NCBI GenBank assembly: GCA_037577475.1
Contig: CM075189.1
Span: forward strand, 34,020,050-34,084,049
Reading direction: 5' to 3'
Length of the DNA: 64,000 bases
Source of the DNA: Chaunax sp. Z400
Lineage: Eukaryota > Chordata > Actinopteri > Lophiiformes > Chaunacidae
Position 1 is the stretch's first letter, and each line of letters begins with the position of its first letter. Below the pieces are notes generated by a model. That model made no database searches and was not told the origin of the DNA. It saw only the letters and a list, made by a program, of their open reading frames with translations. The position numbers and the translations under genes were made by a program. Shown here piece by piece: positions 1-10,745 of this stretch.

Positions 1-735
1 ATGATGCATTTCCCTCTAGGATGCCCCTCCAGTGAAAAGAAAATGCTTAAAAATTTTTTTTTTTTTTTAAAAAGCCCACTAGAGGGTTTTCCTCCAGTGG
101 ACAAAACATGATGAAGTATGCTTAGGGTACCATGCTATTGGAGAAAATGTGATGAAGTGCCCTTTTGTGCCCAATGACTGGACACAACATGACAGAGAAA
201 CATGGAGGGTTCCCTGTCAGTGGAGAAAACAAAGTGAAGTGATCTCTTGGGAGCATCTCCAATGGACAAAGCATGATATGCCTTCTTAGCTTCCAGTGGA
301 CAAAATGTTATAAAGAGCCAGATGGGATGCTCTCCCACAGGAAAAGACATGATAAAGTGCCCTTAGGGTACCATTCTATTGGATAACATGTGAGAAAGTG
401 CCTCACGGAGCCCCTCTAGTGAAAACAAAAGTGAAAACCATGATAGAGAGCCGTATAGGGTGCCCTCCCAGTGGAGACAACAAGATGAAGTGATCTCTTG
501 GGAGCATCTCCAATGGACAAAACCATGATAACGTACCTTCTCCAGTGCCTTTTCAGCGGACAAAATGTATTGTAGAGCCATAATGGGTGTTCTTCCAGTG
601 GAGAAAACAAGATAAAGTGCCCTCCAATGTGCCCTTTCATTGGAGAAAACCTGACCAAGAGCCATAATGGATGCTCTTTCAGGAGAGAAAATGAGACAAA
701 GTGCCCTTTATGTTGCCCTTCCAGTGGAGAAATGT
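1..735. repeat. Degenerate minisatellite with higher-order period
   Basis: The block is built from roughly 40-bp degenerate units containing variants of CCAGTGGAGAAAACATGATAAAG followed by TGCCCTTTAGGG-like sequence. A longer period is also visible: CTTAGGGTACCATGCTATTGG at 121 recurs almost exactly at 362 (241 bp apart), and GATCTCTTGGGAGCATCTCC at 241 recurs at 492 (251 bp apart). Units have drifted, so the array is old. The short open frames across it are by-products of the repeat, not genes. The array begins at or before the window edge, so its true length is unknown. Confidence 0.8.
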
Positions 736-1800
736 GATGCTGTGAAAATTAACTGGCCTCACGTGACACCAAAATGGTTAAAAAATGGATAAATAATTAA
801 TGTAGTATCGTCCAAGTGTGTTTTTATTATAGAGGTCTGTCTGAGTCACACAGTAACACAATTTGAAGTTTTATCGTGTGTGCTGTGCTCCACCACACAC
901 AGCTGTGTTTTAGTAATTTTCCTCACCCCTGCCCCTCTGACAGCCTGACTCCCCCACTGATACATGCTCTAACTGGTAAGCCAAAAGGGCGACCTAATGG
1001 TAAGGCATTTCTGTCTTCAACAGATACCTGACTAGATGTTTGAGTGCTACATGAGAAAACGTCCACTTGACAACCTGAACATTTACAGTGGTCATAATAA
1101 CATTTTTGTATTTGATGATTATGAATATAGAAAACTAATCTAAACCAGTTAAATCCTCCTCTTTTTGCCCAGGCCCAATTACTTCTAGAGGCCTTTCCTC
1201 TAACTCTGCCTCATGTTTAATAATCTTTTTTTCCAAGAGGTTGATGAAAAATTCATGCCTTTTCCCTGGATATCAAGTGAAATCATTATACAGCCTGAGT
1301 GCTCAGCATGAACATCAGTGTGTAGGTCTTCTCTTTCCTGTAGTGGCAGTGCAATAATGATTACAAAAAGCTAAAACAGCTAAAAAGTGTGGGACTGAGA
1401 CATGTTTATAGACAGACATAAAACTAAGGATTCCAGGGGAAAAAGAGGATTAAGAGGGGCTGCAATATTTTACAATCAACCATTTCAGTTTACTGCTTTA
1501 ACACTTGAATAAGGAGAATAACTGGCCTTTCTTCATGTCACTGTTTGGTTTGGATTATTATAGCTGATATATATCCTCAACAGCTAGAATTAGACAAATC
1601 AGCCCTTATCTGTCACCCACAGGTAAAATACCCACCGTCTGAAAATTGGCTTGAAATCTATAATAATAAATAAAATTATGTATATAGCATAGGCCTACTT
1701 AAAAATAAATGTTTACAAAGGATACTAGATAATGTAATGTAAAGGTAATGTAACAACAGATCATGCAAAGACATAAGACCAAAAGAACGCAAGACAGAGA
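736..1800. other. AT-rich non-coding interval, one possible microexon
   Basis: No repeat family or long frame is recognised here. The only point of note is a 32-base segment at 944-975 with splice-like borders, listed separately. The interval otherwise lies between the minisatellite and a LINE remnant. Confidence 0.5.
944..975 (+). CDS. Possible 32-bp microexon
   Basis: A pyrimidine-rich run (CCTCACCCCTGCCCCTCTGA) leads into CAG at 941-943, and 32 bases later CTG is followed by GTAAGC at 976. This is a strong-looking acceptor and a near-consensus donor very close together. No reading frame can be tested on 32 bases and no partner exon is identified, so chance is a real alternative. It could also be part of a non-coding transcript. 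Confidence 0.15.
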
Positions 1801-2225
1801 TGATGAATTTAAAAACACGAGGATAAAATGACTCAAGATACACAACGGATGACAAAAACAACAAGAAAGTCAAAATAACAATCAAAAAGAGAATGAAAAT
1901 GATTAAAGCTTTTAAAGCAATAAAAAGATGACATCACATCACAAAATAAGAAATAATGCAAAAGGAATAAAACAATAAAAGATGACATCCCACATGCTAC
2001 AAAAAAAACAATAAAACTATAGAATAAAAGGATTAAAAAACAAATGATGACATCACGTAATAGCAGGCCTGTTAAATGTGTTATAAGTGATTTGACAGAG
2101 GTCACTGATTCTGCAAGCTTCATCTCCTTGGGTAGGTTGTTCCAAAGCTGGACTGACTGCATCGTCATCTTTAGATTTGAGCCTTGACTCTGGCACATAA
2201 GTGCCCGACCCAAGAGTCTAAGGTC
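1800..2225 (-). pseudogene. LINE ORF2 C-terminal remnant
   Basis: On the minus strand a frame at 1833-2213 reads SVQLWNNLPKEMKLAES then SVTSVKSLITHL. This matches the C-terminal pattern (LWNSLP...S...FK..L..HL) ending many vertebrate L2/CR1-type ORF2 proteins. Only the last 40 or so residues are recognisable; beyond them the frame runs into AT-rich 3' sequence coding a meaningless hydrophobic tail. It is a 5'-truncated, degenerate retrotransposon copy with no catalytic domain. The clade cannot be fixed from so short a piece. Confidence 0.5.
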
Positions 2226-2402
2226 GCCAGCAGGCTCATAAGGGTTATCAGTTCTGTTATAAAGCTAGAAGATGTGATTTTAAAGTGATCAATAAAATCT
2301 TAAAATCAGTCGATGTAACGGTAACTACTGAAATCACAAGTTGTTCCCATTTCCTAGCTCAAAAGAGGACTTGTCTGATTAGATTTTTGTTTTGTCTCAC
2401 AG

Positions 2403-2551
2403 GTGAAAGGTCTGCAGTGATGAGTAAAATAAATGTTTGTAGTGATGCGACAGCTTTCATCACCATCCAAGCATCTGTCCCTGTTCCAATACATCCGATC
2501 AGCAACATGTCATCAAACCAAGCAAACACCAAGACTATGTCTCCTTTTCAG
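2403..2551 (+). CDS. Candidate internal coding exon, unrecognised
   Basis: A thymidine-rich tract ends in CAG at 2400-2402. The 149-base open segment that follows ends in TTTTCAG at 2551, directly before GTAAAG, so both borders resemble consensus splice sites. In the open frame it encodes about 50 residues including KINVCSDATAFITIQASVPV, rich in Ser, Pro and Asn, with no recognised domain. The exon would begin after a phase-1 intron and end in phase 0. The frame is also open for about 39 codons upstream and 6 downstream, so openness alone is weak support. It lies between a LINE remnant and a Tc1 remnant. No family is recognised. Confidence 0.3.
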
Positions 2552-2773
2552 GTAAAGAGTCATTTATCATAATCCATGTTTCCATCCAACTAGTTCTGTG
2601 TGAACTATGAAGAAGCTAATTGGAAGAACTGAATGTGTACCCTATGTTTGTTTTTTTTAAATTGTGCCAAATATGAAACTAGAGACATCCATATTTTCCG
2701 TATATTAATAACCATGTTTTAGATAAATCAGTGTAGTACTTGTAAATATAGTTGGAAGTAAAATTATTCCCAT

Positions 2774-3530
2774 TGAAAATCAGGTTTATTGCCAAAATAT
2801 ATTATTTAATAGCTCTTTGCAATGATCAAAACCAGAAACCAGAAAAGTGAGCTCCAGTAGCTCAGAACCATCTAGATCAGACCCAGAAGGTTTGGGATGC
2901 TGTTCTGTGGAGCCATGAAACCAAACTGGAACTTCTGGGGCCTCTGGATCAGCGGTATGTCTGGAGGAGGAAGAATGAAGCTGATGTCAGATGGATCCCA
3001 TCAAGGGTCAGGAAATCCTAGAAGAAAACGTCTCCATCTGTGAGGAAGATGAAGCTTGGCCTTCATTGGACGTTTCAAAAGGACAATAATCCCAGGCAGA
3101 CCTCAGAGTCCACGAAGACTTGGTTTCAGAAGAAGTCCCGTATCATTCTAGAGGCCGTCACAGTCGCCTGACTGGAACCTCATAGAAATTCTCTGGTAGA
3201 ATTTGAAGAAGGTGGTTGCAGCAGGTAAACCCAGGAATACTCCAGAACTAGAAGCCTTTGTCCATGAGGAATGGGCTAAGATTCCTCAGGAACGCTGCCA
3301 GAAGCTGGTGTCTGGATATGCAGCAGGTTTCTACAAAGAAAATGAGCTGCACAGACCTCATCCTATATATGGGACACTCCACAGCCTCATCCTTCAGTTT
3401 GCCGTTTCTCCTTATTGGGAATTTTGTGCAGTAATGAAAATAGCTGTTTGTTGTTTTACACAAAAGTCATGAGACATTTTTGATTCTCATAGAAGTTATG
3501 AATACATTTGAGTACAACATACTGTACAAG
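2774..3530 (+). mobile_element. Tc1-like transposon remnant, copy A
   Basis: This is a broken Tc1/mariner transposase gene. Readable pieces in order are KVWDAVLWSHETKLELLGPL near 2890, a QKDNNPRQTSEST stretch near 3080 (second catalytic Asp region), SPDWNLIEILW followed by a stop near 3170, and the C-terminus EAFVHEEWAKIPQERCQKLV near 3255-3320. The middle between the first catalytic block and the second is largely deleted, and the N-terminal DNA-binding domain is missing. The first catalytic Asp (normally WSDE) is His, codon 2914-2916. Copy B at 46802-47590 is the same subfamily. It cannot encode an active transposase. The exact ends (inverted repeats, TA duplication) were not resolved. Confidence 0.8.
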
Positions 3531-3590
3531 CGATTCTTCTTTTTCCTGTCAGACTAGATATTTGTATATATAGATATAAAATAATTATGA

Positions 3591-3611
3591 TATCATCATC
3601 ATCATCATCAC
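3591..3611. repeat. (ATC)n microsatellite
   Basis: Seven consecutive ATC units follow an AT-rich spacer after the Tc1 remnant. It is a simple repeat with no further structure. Confidence 0.9.
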
Positions 3612-3836
3612 CTCCTTCAGCTGTTAGTTAATCATGTTGTGATCAATATCAGGTCAATAACATTGACAGAGACATCTGTGTGCTCTGCTTTAAAGGAAGC
3701 AGCAGAAAGACATCAGTCAGCCTCAGGCTTCCAGAACATAACTGAGGTCATTAGTTTGTTGTGTTCCACTTTCTACACTTATAGACTAAAAAGGCTGCAA
3801 ATGCAATTCTAACCTTATATGGTCAGGTTACCTCTG

Positions 3837-4475
3837 TTAACCCTCCTGTTGGGTTTGTTTCCTGTTTACTAGTTTGGTGGTCCCTGTCAAAAATGACTGC
3901 TCCACTTTAGCTGATTATAAATCCATACTAATACATATATTATCACCTAATGTTGTGTAGCATCTTTTTATCAACTCAAGTTTGTGTGAACATTACAAGT
4001 TTTGAACTTCTGTTTGCTATTTATGTCCTGTAGGCCTCATTGACCTGAGCTCACATCACTTGACCATCGTGCTGAACAGAATGAACTGAGAGGAAGGCCT
4101 GAAAAAAGCTTCATATACCTGAGCTGTGAGAAAGTTGTAGATATAATTGTAACAATGTTGTTTTTGACAATTGCCATCAGGTGTGGTGCCCATGGGGTAA
4201 AAATCTATTGGGGACAGGGGATTGGGGTTGCCATGGAAGCCAAAAGGGACATTTCTAATGACCGGCCATTTTTGACCGGGAACACAAAGGGTGTACACTA
4301 TTTAATAAAACAGCCAAAATTTAATAGAAATTCTCAAAATGTATTTTGTGTGTTTAGCTGTCATGTGTGAACAAAGTCATGGAGCCTTATAATAAAAACA
4401 TGAAATAAACTTCATTTTTTAGAGAAAAAACTTGTAAATCGGTCACATTAGACTGGAACACAACAGAAGAGTTAA
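3837..4475 (+). mobile_element. piggyBac-type non-autonomous element, copy 1
   Basis: The element starts TTAACCCTCCTGTTG at 3837 and ends CAACAGAAGAGTTAA at 4461-4475, so its ends are inverted copies and both carry TTAA, the piggyBac target duplication. Subterminal inverted blocks GTCAAAAATGAC (about 3887) and GGCCATTTTTGAC (about 4263) strengthen the symmetry. The interior has no transposase frame. A second, more decayed copy is at 41774-42260 with about 450 bp of clear similarity. The flanks rejoin into a recognisable older repeat, confirming the boundaries. It would need a transposase supplied by another element. Confidence 0.75.
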
Positions 4476-4590
4476 GGAGGTCATGTTTACAGTCGATTGT
4501 TTGTTTGTTTGTTATGCAAAAACTACTGGCTGGCCATGAAACGTGTAAGGATGGAGCATGGGCCAAGAAGGAGTGAGACAACATCAGGAG
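4472..4590 (+). repeat. Dispersed CCTCC/GGAGG-headed fish repeat, interrupted
   Basis: GGAGGTCATGTTTAC, a (TTTG)n run, ATGCAAAAACTACTGGCTGG, then ATGGAGCATGGGCCAAGAAG match a common teleost interspersed repeat whose head reads TTACCTCCGCCAAGGAGGT. The head itself, TTACCTCTG, lies at 3828-3836 on the other side of the piggyBac insertion. Relatives in this window are near 7118, 10450, 11085, 23985, 31140 and 52325. Confidence 0.6.
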
Positions 4591-6180
4591 TTTCTTTTCT
4601 CACCACAACACTGTCCACAGTACTGAAGAGGAAGAGATGGACAGACAGACCAACAGAAACAACAGTAAACAACAGAAACAAGCAACAACACGATAATGAA
4701 TGTTCTCATTACAGCTACAGCACCTCCTCCTGAGCTCTGCTGACGTTGCCTCTGTCGGGTCTAACAGGAGAGTTTAGTTTGTTTTTGTTTTTGTTTTTGT
4801 GAGTACTGACATACGCAGGGGTCACAAGGTCTTGTCGATCTCATCTAGCAATGCATCTACAAGCATTCAAGCATGTGCAGCCCCCTCAGACGGGGTCCAC
4901 ATTAATGCTTTTAGCCTGCAGGCTACAATAAAGACTTCAGTCGAAAAAAAAAGGATGAAATGTAATTTTATACAATCATAGTTTACGTTTGAACTGTTGC
5001 TTTAAATTGTGAATGCAAGTAATAAAAAAACAAACATGTATTTTCAGTACTTTATACTGATGACATCAGTATAAAGTATCTATAAAGTAAAGAGTATCTT
5101 CTTTCACTGCCCCCTCTTAGACTGAAACTGGCTCCATCCACAATCACTGTGACATATTAAACACAATGGCAGTTAGACTAATGAGATTATTAGATAATTC
5201 ATTCATCAGTTACAAAACGTGTCTTTGTTAACACATAATCCCTGGCTCAAGGCATCAAGAGAAAAGAGTTTCTGCTTGTTATTATGTAAATTCTATAATG
5301 CACAGTATTCAAAAATCTATTTATGCCATTGATATGAAACCCTGATCTTTACATATCTTATTAATTCATCTTTTAAAGGGACTTTCCATTGTTTTATAAC
5401 TGAATTCAAAGCACAGTCTTCTTATCTTACTGTGAAACGAGGCTCCTGTTTGTCCCAGATGTGATGTGTAAAGACATAATTTGACCTAAAAGCTGAAAAG
5501 TTTAATTAAGAAGTTTTGTATTTCTTCAAATCTCTTGGGGAAACACATTTACTCCTGTGGACAAATTGTTTTGGTGCTTAAAATGGATCTACCAAAGTCT
5601 TAGGTTCACATAAACAGTGGAATATTTGAATGAAATAGTAGATAAATGGAGGATAAATTTCTAAAATAATATTATATTGTTTTTTGACTAGAAGTGTTGT
5701 CTGTCACTGTAGTTTAACCAAATATTAGAGAGGGATTTGAGCTCTTTCCTCAGCATCATAGGTCACAGTGAGTCACGAACAAGCTGCCGAGAATAAAGAC
5801 GCGTTAGAGAGGCGTCTTCAGATTCCAGCAACATTCAAACAACATTTCTCCGCCTTTCATCATAAAGATACTAACAGAAACACTGTAAATACCAGCCTGC
5901 GGGTCGATAGACCATGGTGGGTTAAGCACGAAAGGCAAGCAGTGGATGTTGTGTCATAAAGGGAGAGGAGAGAAAATAGGATTAAAACTGACGTAGATGG
6001 ATGTTCACTCCAACCATTTGCTCCATACTGAGTGCTCTTAAGTACGGCCATTTTTTTTCTACCACAACTCCATACAGTACATGAGCTACAGGCTTTTAGC
6101 AGACACACTACTGTAGGACGATCACTTAGGGCTGAAAAACCTATCTGCTTAATTATTTGAACTGAGAGCATCAGCAGACA
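4591..6180. other. Non-coding interval, nothing recognised
   Basis: The sequence is AT-rich with short scattered frames. A frame at 5768-5959 lacks an ATG at its start and has no splice-flanked structure. No repeat family is recognised. Confidence 0.5.
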
Positions 6181-6189
6181 CATTCATAT

Positions 6190-6620
6190 TCAGTTCTTTT
6201 CTTCTATGCAAACACATCCTTATCTCTAAATTACATTAGTACACCGCAGAAGGGTTCTGCATTAGCAGTTTATGTCCAGCATACGGCAGCTGATAAGGGA
6301 CGGCAGGGTTTTACCTCCATTATGCATTCTGCTAGTATTAACTTATCAGGAGCAAATAAACCAGAGAGCAGCTCCTGGAGACAAATGTGTCATTGCTATG
6401 CACACTGCTGCCTTTTGGAAGCATTTGTGGATGATTTCATAGTTACATGAACACTCATCGACCCTCATGTATTGTATAAGAGCCAATTAGAGTGAATGGT
6501 GTCTGGAAACAGTCCAGCATTAGGTTTTTAATGCATGACGGTATTCAAGCTGTGCACCTCATTCTGATGAGCTTCATCGTAGCTGTTTACTATAGGCTGT
6601 GATATAAAGCATGTTCAGAA
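6190..6620. promoter_or_regulatory. Candidate conserved non-coding element
   Basis: This block is free of recognisable repeats and of long frames, with balanced composition and clustered factor-binding cores: TTATGCAT near 6321, CAATTAG near 6485, TTTTTAATGCATGAC near 6526, and GATAAGG near 6292. The texture resembles developmental enhancers in fish gene deserts. The call is inference only; no alignment was possible. Confidence 0.22.
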
Positions 6621-7117
6621 TAGAATGGTTTTTATTATTAAACTGGTGCTTCCACATTAGTTTGGACACTGTACAAAGTAAATAAAAACAATATGTGTAT
6701 ATGTAAATGAACAAAATTAATATTTATATTAATATTGATAATATTTACAATGTTTGTACAAGATCATTTACATCAGATATAATATTACTATAGCATAAAA
6801 TCACTTTTCTACTAGGGATAAATGAGAACCAACTAAATCATCTGCGTCTGTACTAGTGGGGTTGATGGGTTTTTATTGTAAAATGTTATTTAAGGTCTGA
6901 AATTAATATGGGTTGATCAGAGGTTGCTATATTTAATATTTATTAGAAACATATTTACAAAATAATAATAATGAATCTTCAGATTTTTCATCACAAGAAT
7001 CAATGAAGACAAAATACATAAAGCATTAAGACGCATGGAATAAGATGCTGAACTAGTTTTCATTGTAAACATAACTTTATTTTTCTTTTTTCTTTTTTAA
7101 TCTAACTTAAACTTTTA
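6621..7117. other. AT-rich interval, nothing recognised
   Basis: Very AT-rich sequence with AATATT and TAATAATA runs. No gene or repeat is identified. Confidence 0.5.
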
Positions 7118-7440
7118 CCTCCTCCATGGGGGTCATCTATCCACCATCTGTTTGTTTGTTTGTTTGCTAGATGATGTTTTGTTAGATGTTAGATGTTATT
7201 TATTTTGATGAAATGGAGGGGGGTATGCTGTGTAGCAGGAAGAATCTATTAAATTCTGAATCAGGCATCGAGATAAAAGAACAGATCCAGAATATTGTTG
7301 ATTGTTTTTCCACCATTCCCGTCTATAACACATCAGCTACCTGATAGATTTTAATGAAACGTTGAAGGGGTGACATGTAACTACATTTTGCTGTGGATTT
7401 GAATTAAGGGGCAGATTGAGGAGTTTTTGCCAGACAGAGC
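7118..7440 (+). repeat. Dispersed CCTCC-headed repeat, diverged copy
   Basis: It begins TTACCTCCTCCATGGGGGTC, followed by a (GTTT)n run. After an inserted or diverged middle it continues GATAGATTTTAATGAAACGTTG and AATTAAGGGGCAGATTGAGG. The order of blocks matches the family at 4472, 23985, 31140 and 52325. It is old and interrupted. Confidence 0.5.
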
Positions 7441-7982
7441 TTCATTGACATTTTCAGATGAGCATGAAATTGGCTGGCAGAGTGAGGAATGAGCCTGAGA
7501 AGAAAACATCACAGTTTGGAGAGGATCTGGATAAAAGGGGGGGGGCTTCCTTTAACTTTACCTGATGGGACTTTATTCTGAATTTTTATCAATTACATAT
7601 AAACTGCTTGTCAGAATTCCATGGACCTTCTTAGGTTGGGTTGACAGTACAAACTGGGATTACGTTTAATTGAATTGGACTGTTGAGCCTTGGAGGTATG
7701 CCCTCCACCAGTACCAGTATTAACAATTACATTTAAATGATGTTTCTGTGTGTGAGCACAGGGCTTTTTCTTTTTATTACACTCTGTTTCTGAACCTTTA
7801 ATGTTCACATCATAACATAAACACTGTAAATATGAGCATCCATTCAGAAATTCCACTTATGTTTTTATTTTTTTTGGGGGTTTTTTGGTAGGAAAAAAAA
7901 ATCTGTTGTTTTCTCTGAAATTTGATTGATGATTCTTTGTCACATTAATAAGCTATTACATTCTAGTGCAGTGTGTTTTTCA
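7441..7982. other. Non-coding interval, nothing recognised
   Basis: Contains homopolymer G, T and A runs near 7540 and 7870. No coding or repeat signal beyond these. Confidence 0.45.
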
Positions 7983-8254
7983 CAGTTGGGGCCTAGGGAC
8001 GCCCAGGGGTCCATGAGGGGGTTTCAGGGGGTCCCAGCAACACAGGGAATCATGTATTATTCATTTATTAACTATAATTCCATCCATGAGGAACACAATG
8101 ACAGAATATGACAGTTTTGGTCTTGGGTTTCACACAAGTTATATAAGAATACATCTAAAAGTCAAATTCGTATCAGACTGGGGACCCTGGGAGTCAGGGA
8201 CTGATCTGTGTCGGTTTAGGGGTCCTTGATGTGAAAAGGTTTGGGGACCACGGC
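7983..8254. mobile_element. hAT-like MITE, diverged
   Basis: The two ends are rich in GGGTCC/GGACCC blocks in inverted orientation: CAGTTGGGGCCTAGGGACGC and CCCAGGGGTCC on the left, GGGGTCCTTGATGTG and GGTTTGGGGACCACG on the right. This matches the common teleost hAT-type MITE with CAGNGGTTCCCAAAC ends, also represented by the cleaner copy at 38196-38425. No intact 8-bp target duplication is seen here, consistent with age. Confidence 0.5.
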
Positions 8255-8660
8255 CCTAGATTAGCTGCTTCTGCTGTTCCCGTTCAGATATTTCTTCTTC
8301 TCCCATCTCTCCAGCAGATAAACTCTCGGCTCGTTACTCTTCTCTTGCGCTTTGCACGTCATGAGCTCCACCCCTCCTCTTGCTCTGCCTCCCTCGCCCA
8401 CTCCTCTTCTTCCTCTACTTTATTCACCCACATTATCCTCCATCCATTCCTCTTCATCTCCCTCCAATCCCACTCCACGGCTATCTCATCCCTCCTCACC
8501 TCCTGTCCCTCGACAGCGGTGTCAGATTTTCCCAGGCCATGAATTTTGCATGATTGTTCACGTATGCAGCTAGAAGACTCACTTTCCTCTTCCCTCTCTC
8601 TCACACACAGTCTCACTAGGAACACCATGGCCACCTCTTGCCCACTCATCCACCTCATTA
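8255..8660 (+). repeat. Pyrimidine-rich strand-asymmetric tract
   Basis: From about 8280 to 8520 the plus strand is dominated by C and T (CTCCTCTTGCTCTGCCTCCC and similar). The overlapping frames seen on both strands (Ser/Pro-rich one way, Glu/Arg-rich the other) are consequences of this bias. A CTCGACAG near 8510 resembles an acceptor, but the following sequence is not convincingly coding. Confidence 0.5.
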
Positions 8661-9479
8661 AAGTTCTATGTTAAATAAATGTTTCAGGAGATCTTTTTAC
8701 TTCCAGCGCCAGAGTCTTGTACAGAGGACATTATTTGCAGGAGAAAAAATCTATACAGCCGCTCTAATACATACTATGTAGTTTTTGTCAGTTTCTACAG
8801 ATGTATGTAATGAATAAGAGACAAGGAGGGTGAGAAAACAGGAAGTAAGGGGAAGGGTCCAGATATAGGACAGGTATGAGAAAACGATGTCTGGAAAGTT
8901 ATGATGAAATTCAGCTGTTCTTCTATTGGTGTTTCTGCAGGTGTAGTCAAGGCCTTCTTTTTTCCTGAGGCCAGTGTCCTGAGTAATACCAACCATCTTG
9001 AACTATTCTGCAGCACGCAGTCATATCCGCTGCAAACGCTAATGGTCAATGCAGGAAGTCGAGTGCCAGAGGCTCAGGCAATACTCCCATATTAGATTTT
9101 TATCCAAATCAAGTCATACCAGGCCAGACTCACCTGTGGTTATGCTTTTTCTCACTTTTATTTTGGATAATGATGTTCTGAGTTTTACTTTTATTCCCAT
9201 AATGCTTCAGGGGGTCCAAGCAAAAAGTATATTTATGCACTATGGGCATGGAATGAATTGCAAAATATATTTTCACTTGTAAGACTCCCTTCTTTAAATA
9301 CCTTTAAAGAAATTTTACATACTGCTATGAAAGAAACATGTCACTGCTTTACATGAACCTTTAGAGGTGTGTGAGTTATGGATATTATTGTTATGGTCTC
9401 TTTGACTCTTTCATAGTTTTTTTTTTTCTTACCTCTTTCATTCTTATTTTACTATCTTCCTTATGTTACTTTTTTGACT
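8661..9479. other. Non-coding interval, nothing recognised
   Basis: Short frames only. No repeat family or splice-bounded exon is apparent. Confidence 0.5.
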
Positions 9480-9612
9480 TTAAAGTGTTTTATATGTGAA
9501 ATTGTTTTCTATGTGAAACTATTTGTTGCTGCCATTTTCACCAGGACTGGAAGAAGGGATCTTGTATCTCAATGGGACCTTCCTGGATGAATAAAGGATA
9601 AATAAATAAAAA
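9480..9612 (+). mobile_element. LINE 3' terminus
   Basis: The sequence GATCTTGTATCTCAATGGGA followed by CTTCCTGGATGAATAAAGG and TAAATAAATAAAAATA is a typical LINE 3' end in fish: a short conserved tail, an AATAAA-like signal and a simple-sequence terminus. No ORF2 sequence is attached, so it is a severely 5'-truncated insertion. The exact 5' limit is unclear. Confidence 0.6.
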
Positions 9613-10449
9613 TAGAGGTTTGGTTAGCTGGGGGCTAGACTTTCCGCCTTTAACGCCTCAACATTTTGTCAAGTTCTTAATAGAAAGGTCATGTAGGATG
9701 AGCTGTTAGCAGTTCCTGTAATCATGGATGCATAGAGAATGGTACTAGGTTCCAACACATGTTCAAGCAGTTGACAGAAAATAAAAATAATCTATAAAAA
9801 TACAGAGGAACCCATTTATTTATCATGCAACTCAGGAAATGTTTAACCTGCATATTTATAAATCAAATCAAACTTAATCCTTATCAGAGGTATGACTTTA
9901 AATCATACAGCCTTAATTTGAACATATTATTCTTATTTTCAGGTTAACATCTTTTAATATAGGTGTCTACCACAATAGATTTAAATGCTTATGTTCAAAG
10001 AACATTTTCTTTCTTGTCCATTGTTGCAGCATTGGACTGACTGTCTGAAACACTTTTGCCCAGTCCTCCTTCAGTATCTCTCTATACAAAAGCCCAGTTT
10101 GCTCTGATTGGTCAGCCTCACAGGCCTAAGCCAGCACTGCCTACTGTGTCTCTGAGGTCAAGTGCAGCTTTTAGCTTCAAGTTAGCTGCAGGCCCACCTA
10201 ATGGAATTTATACAAAGTAAGTAAACAAATGAATTCCTGCAGTTTGAACATTTGATTTTCATGCCTAGCTTTGTTACCTTCAAGGCATGTAAGTAAATTC
10301 AAACACGACAGCAACACAGAAACACAAACCAGCGAGGATCCAGGAGGAAACGGGCTTCATAGAAGAAAACTAATGCTAGCTGAGCATTAGAGTTGCAGTA
10401 TGAACACACAAAAAGCAACATGGACTTTAATGGCAGTTAGTAGAGCCCA
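9613..10449. other. Non-coding interval, nothing recognised
   Basis: No frame, tandem repeat or known element is evident. Confidence 0.5.
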
Positions 10450-10745
10450 CATCCTCGCCAAGGCAAAACAGTCTTACACAAAGCTTGTCTGGCCCATACC
10501 CCAACCCTACACAAAGTTTTGTGGAAACTGGTTCAGCAGTTTTTCCATAATGAGGGAAAATGTAAAAAAAAATGCTTGAAAATGTTTTGGGTCCACACCA
10601 TTATCTGGATTCACACCAACATTTAATGGTTTCTTCCCTTGCCTATGCCACATCTCTCCACCACGTTTTGTCAGGAACCATTTAATAGACTGTCCAGCTA
10701 ACAAACCACCAACCAGCTACTGAACACACATGGTGAAAACATAAC
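10450..10745 (-). repeat. Dispersed fish repeat ending GGTGAAAACATAACCT
   Basis: Blocks CCTCGCCAAGG, GGTTCAGCAGTTTTTCCATA, CTATGCCACATCTCTCCACC and GCTAACAAACCACCAACC ending GGTGAAAACATAACCT match the inverted form of the GGAGGTTATGTTTTCACC-headed teleost repeat family. A sibling copy lies at 11085-11372 in the same orientation, with a SINE-like element between them. Confidence 0.55.

Noticed and set aside
1676..1885. 69-codon minus-strand hydrophobic frame as a membrane protein
   Set aside because: Lies in the AT-rich 3' region of a LINE remnant; hydrophobicity comes from T-rich codons.
8231..8658. Overlapping frames of 73-103 codons
   Set aside because: Products of a pyrimidine-rich tract; one strand gives Ser/Pro, the other Glu/Arg.
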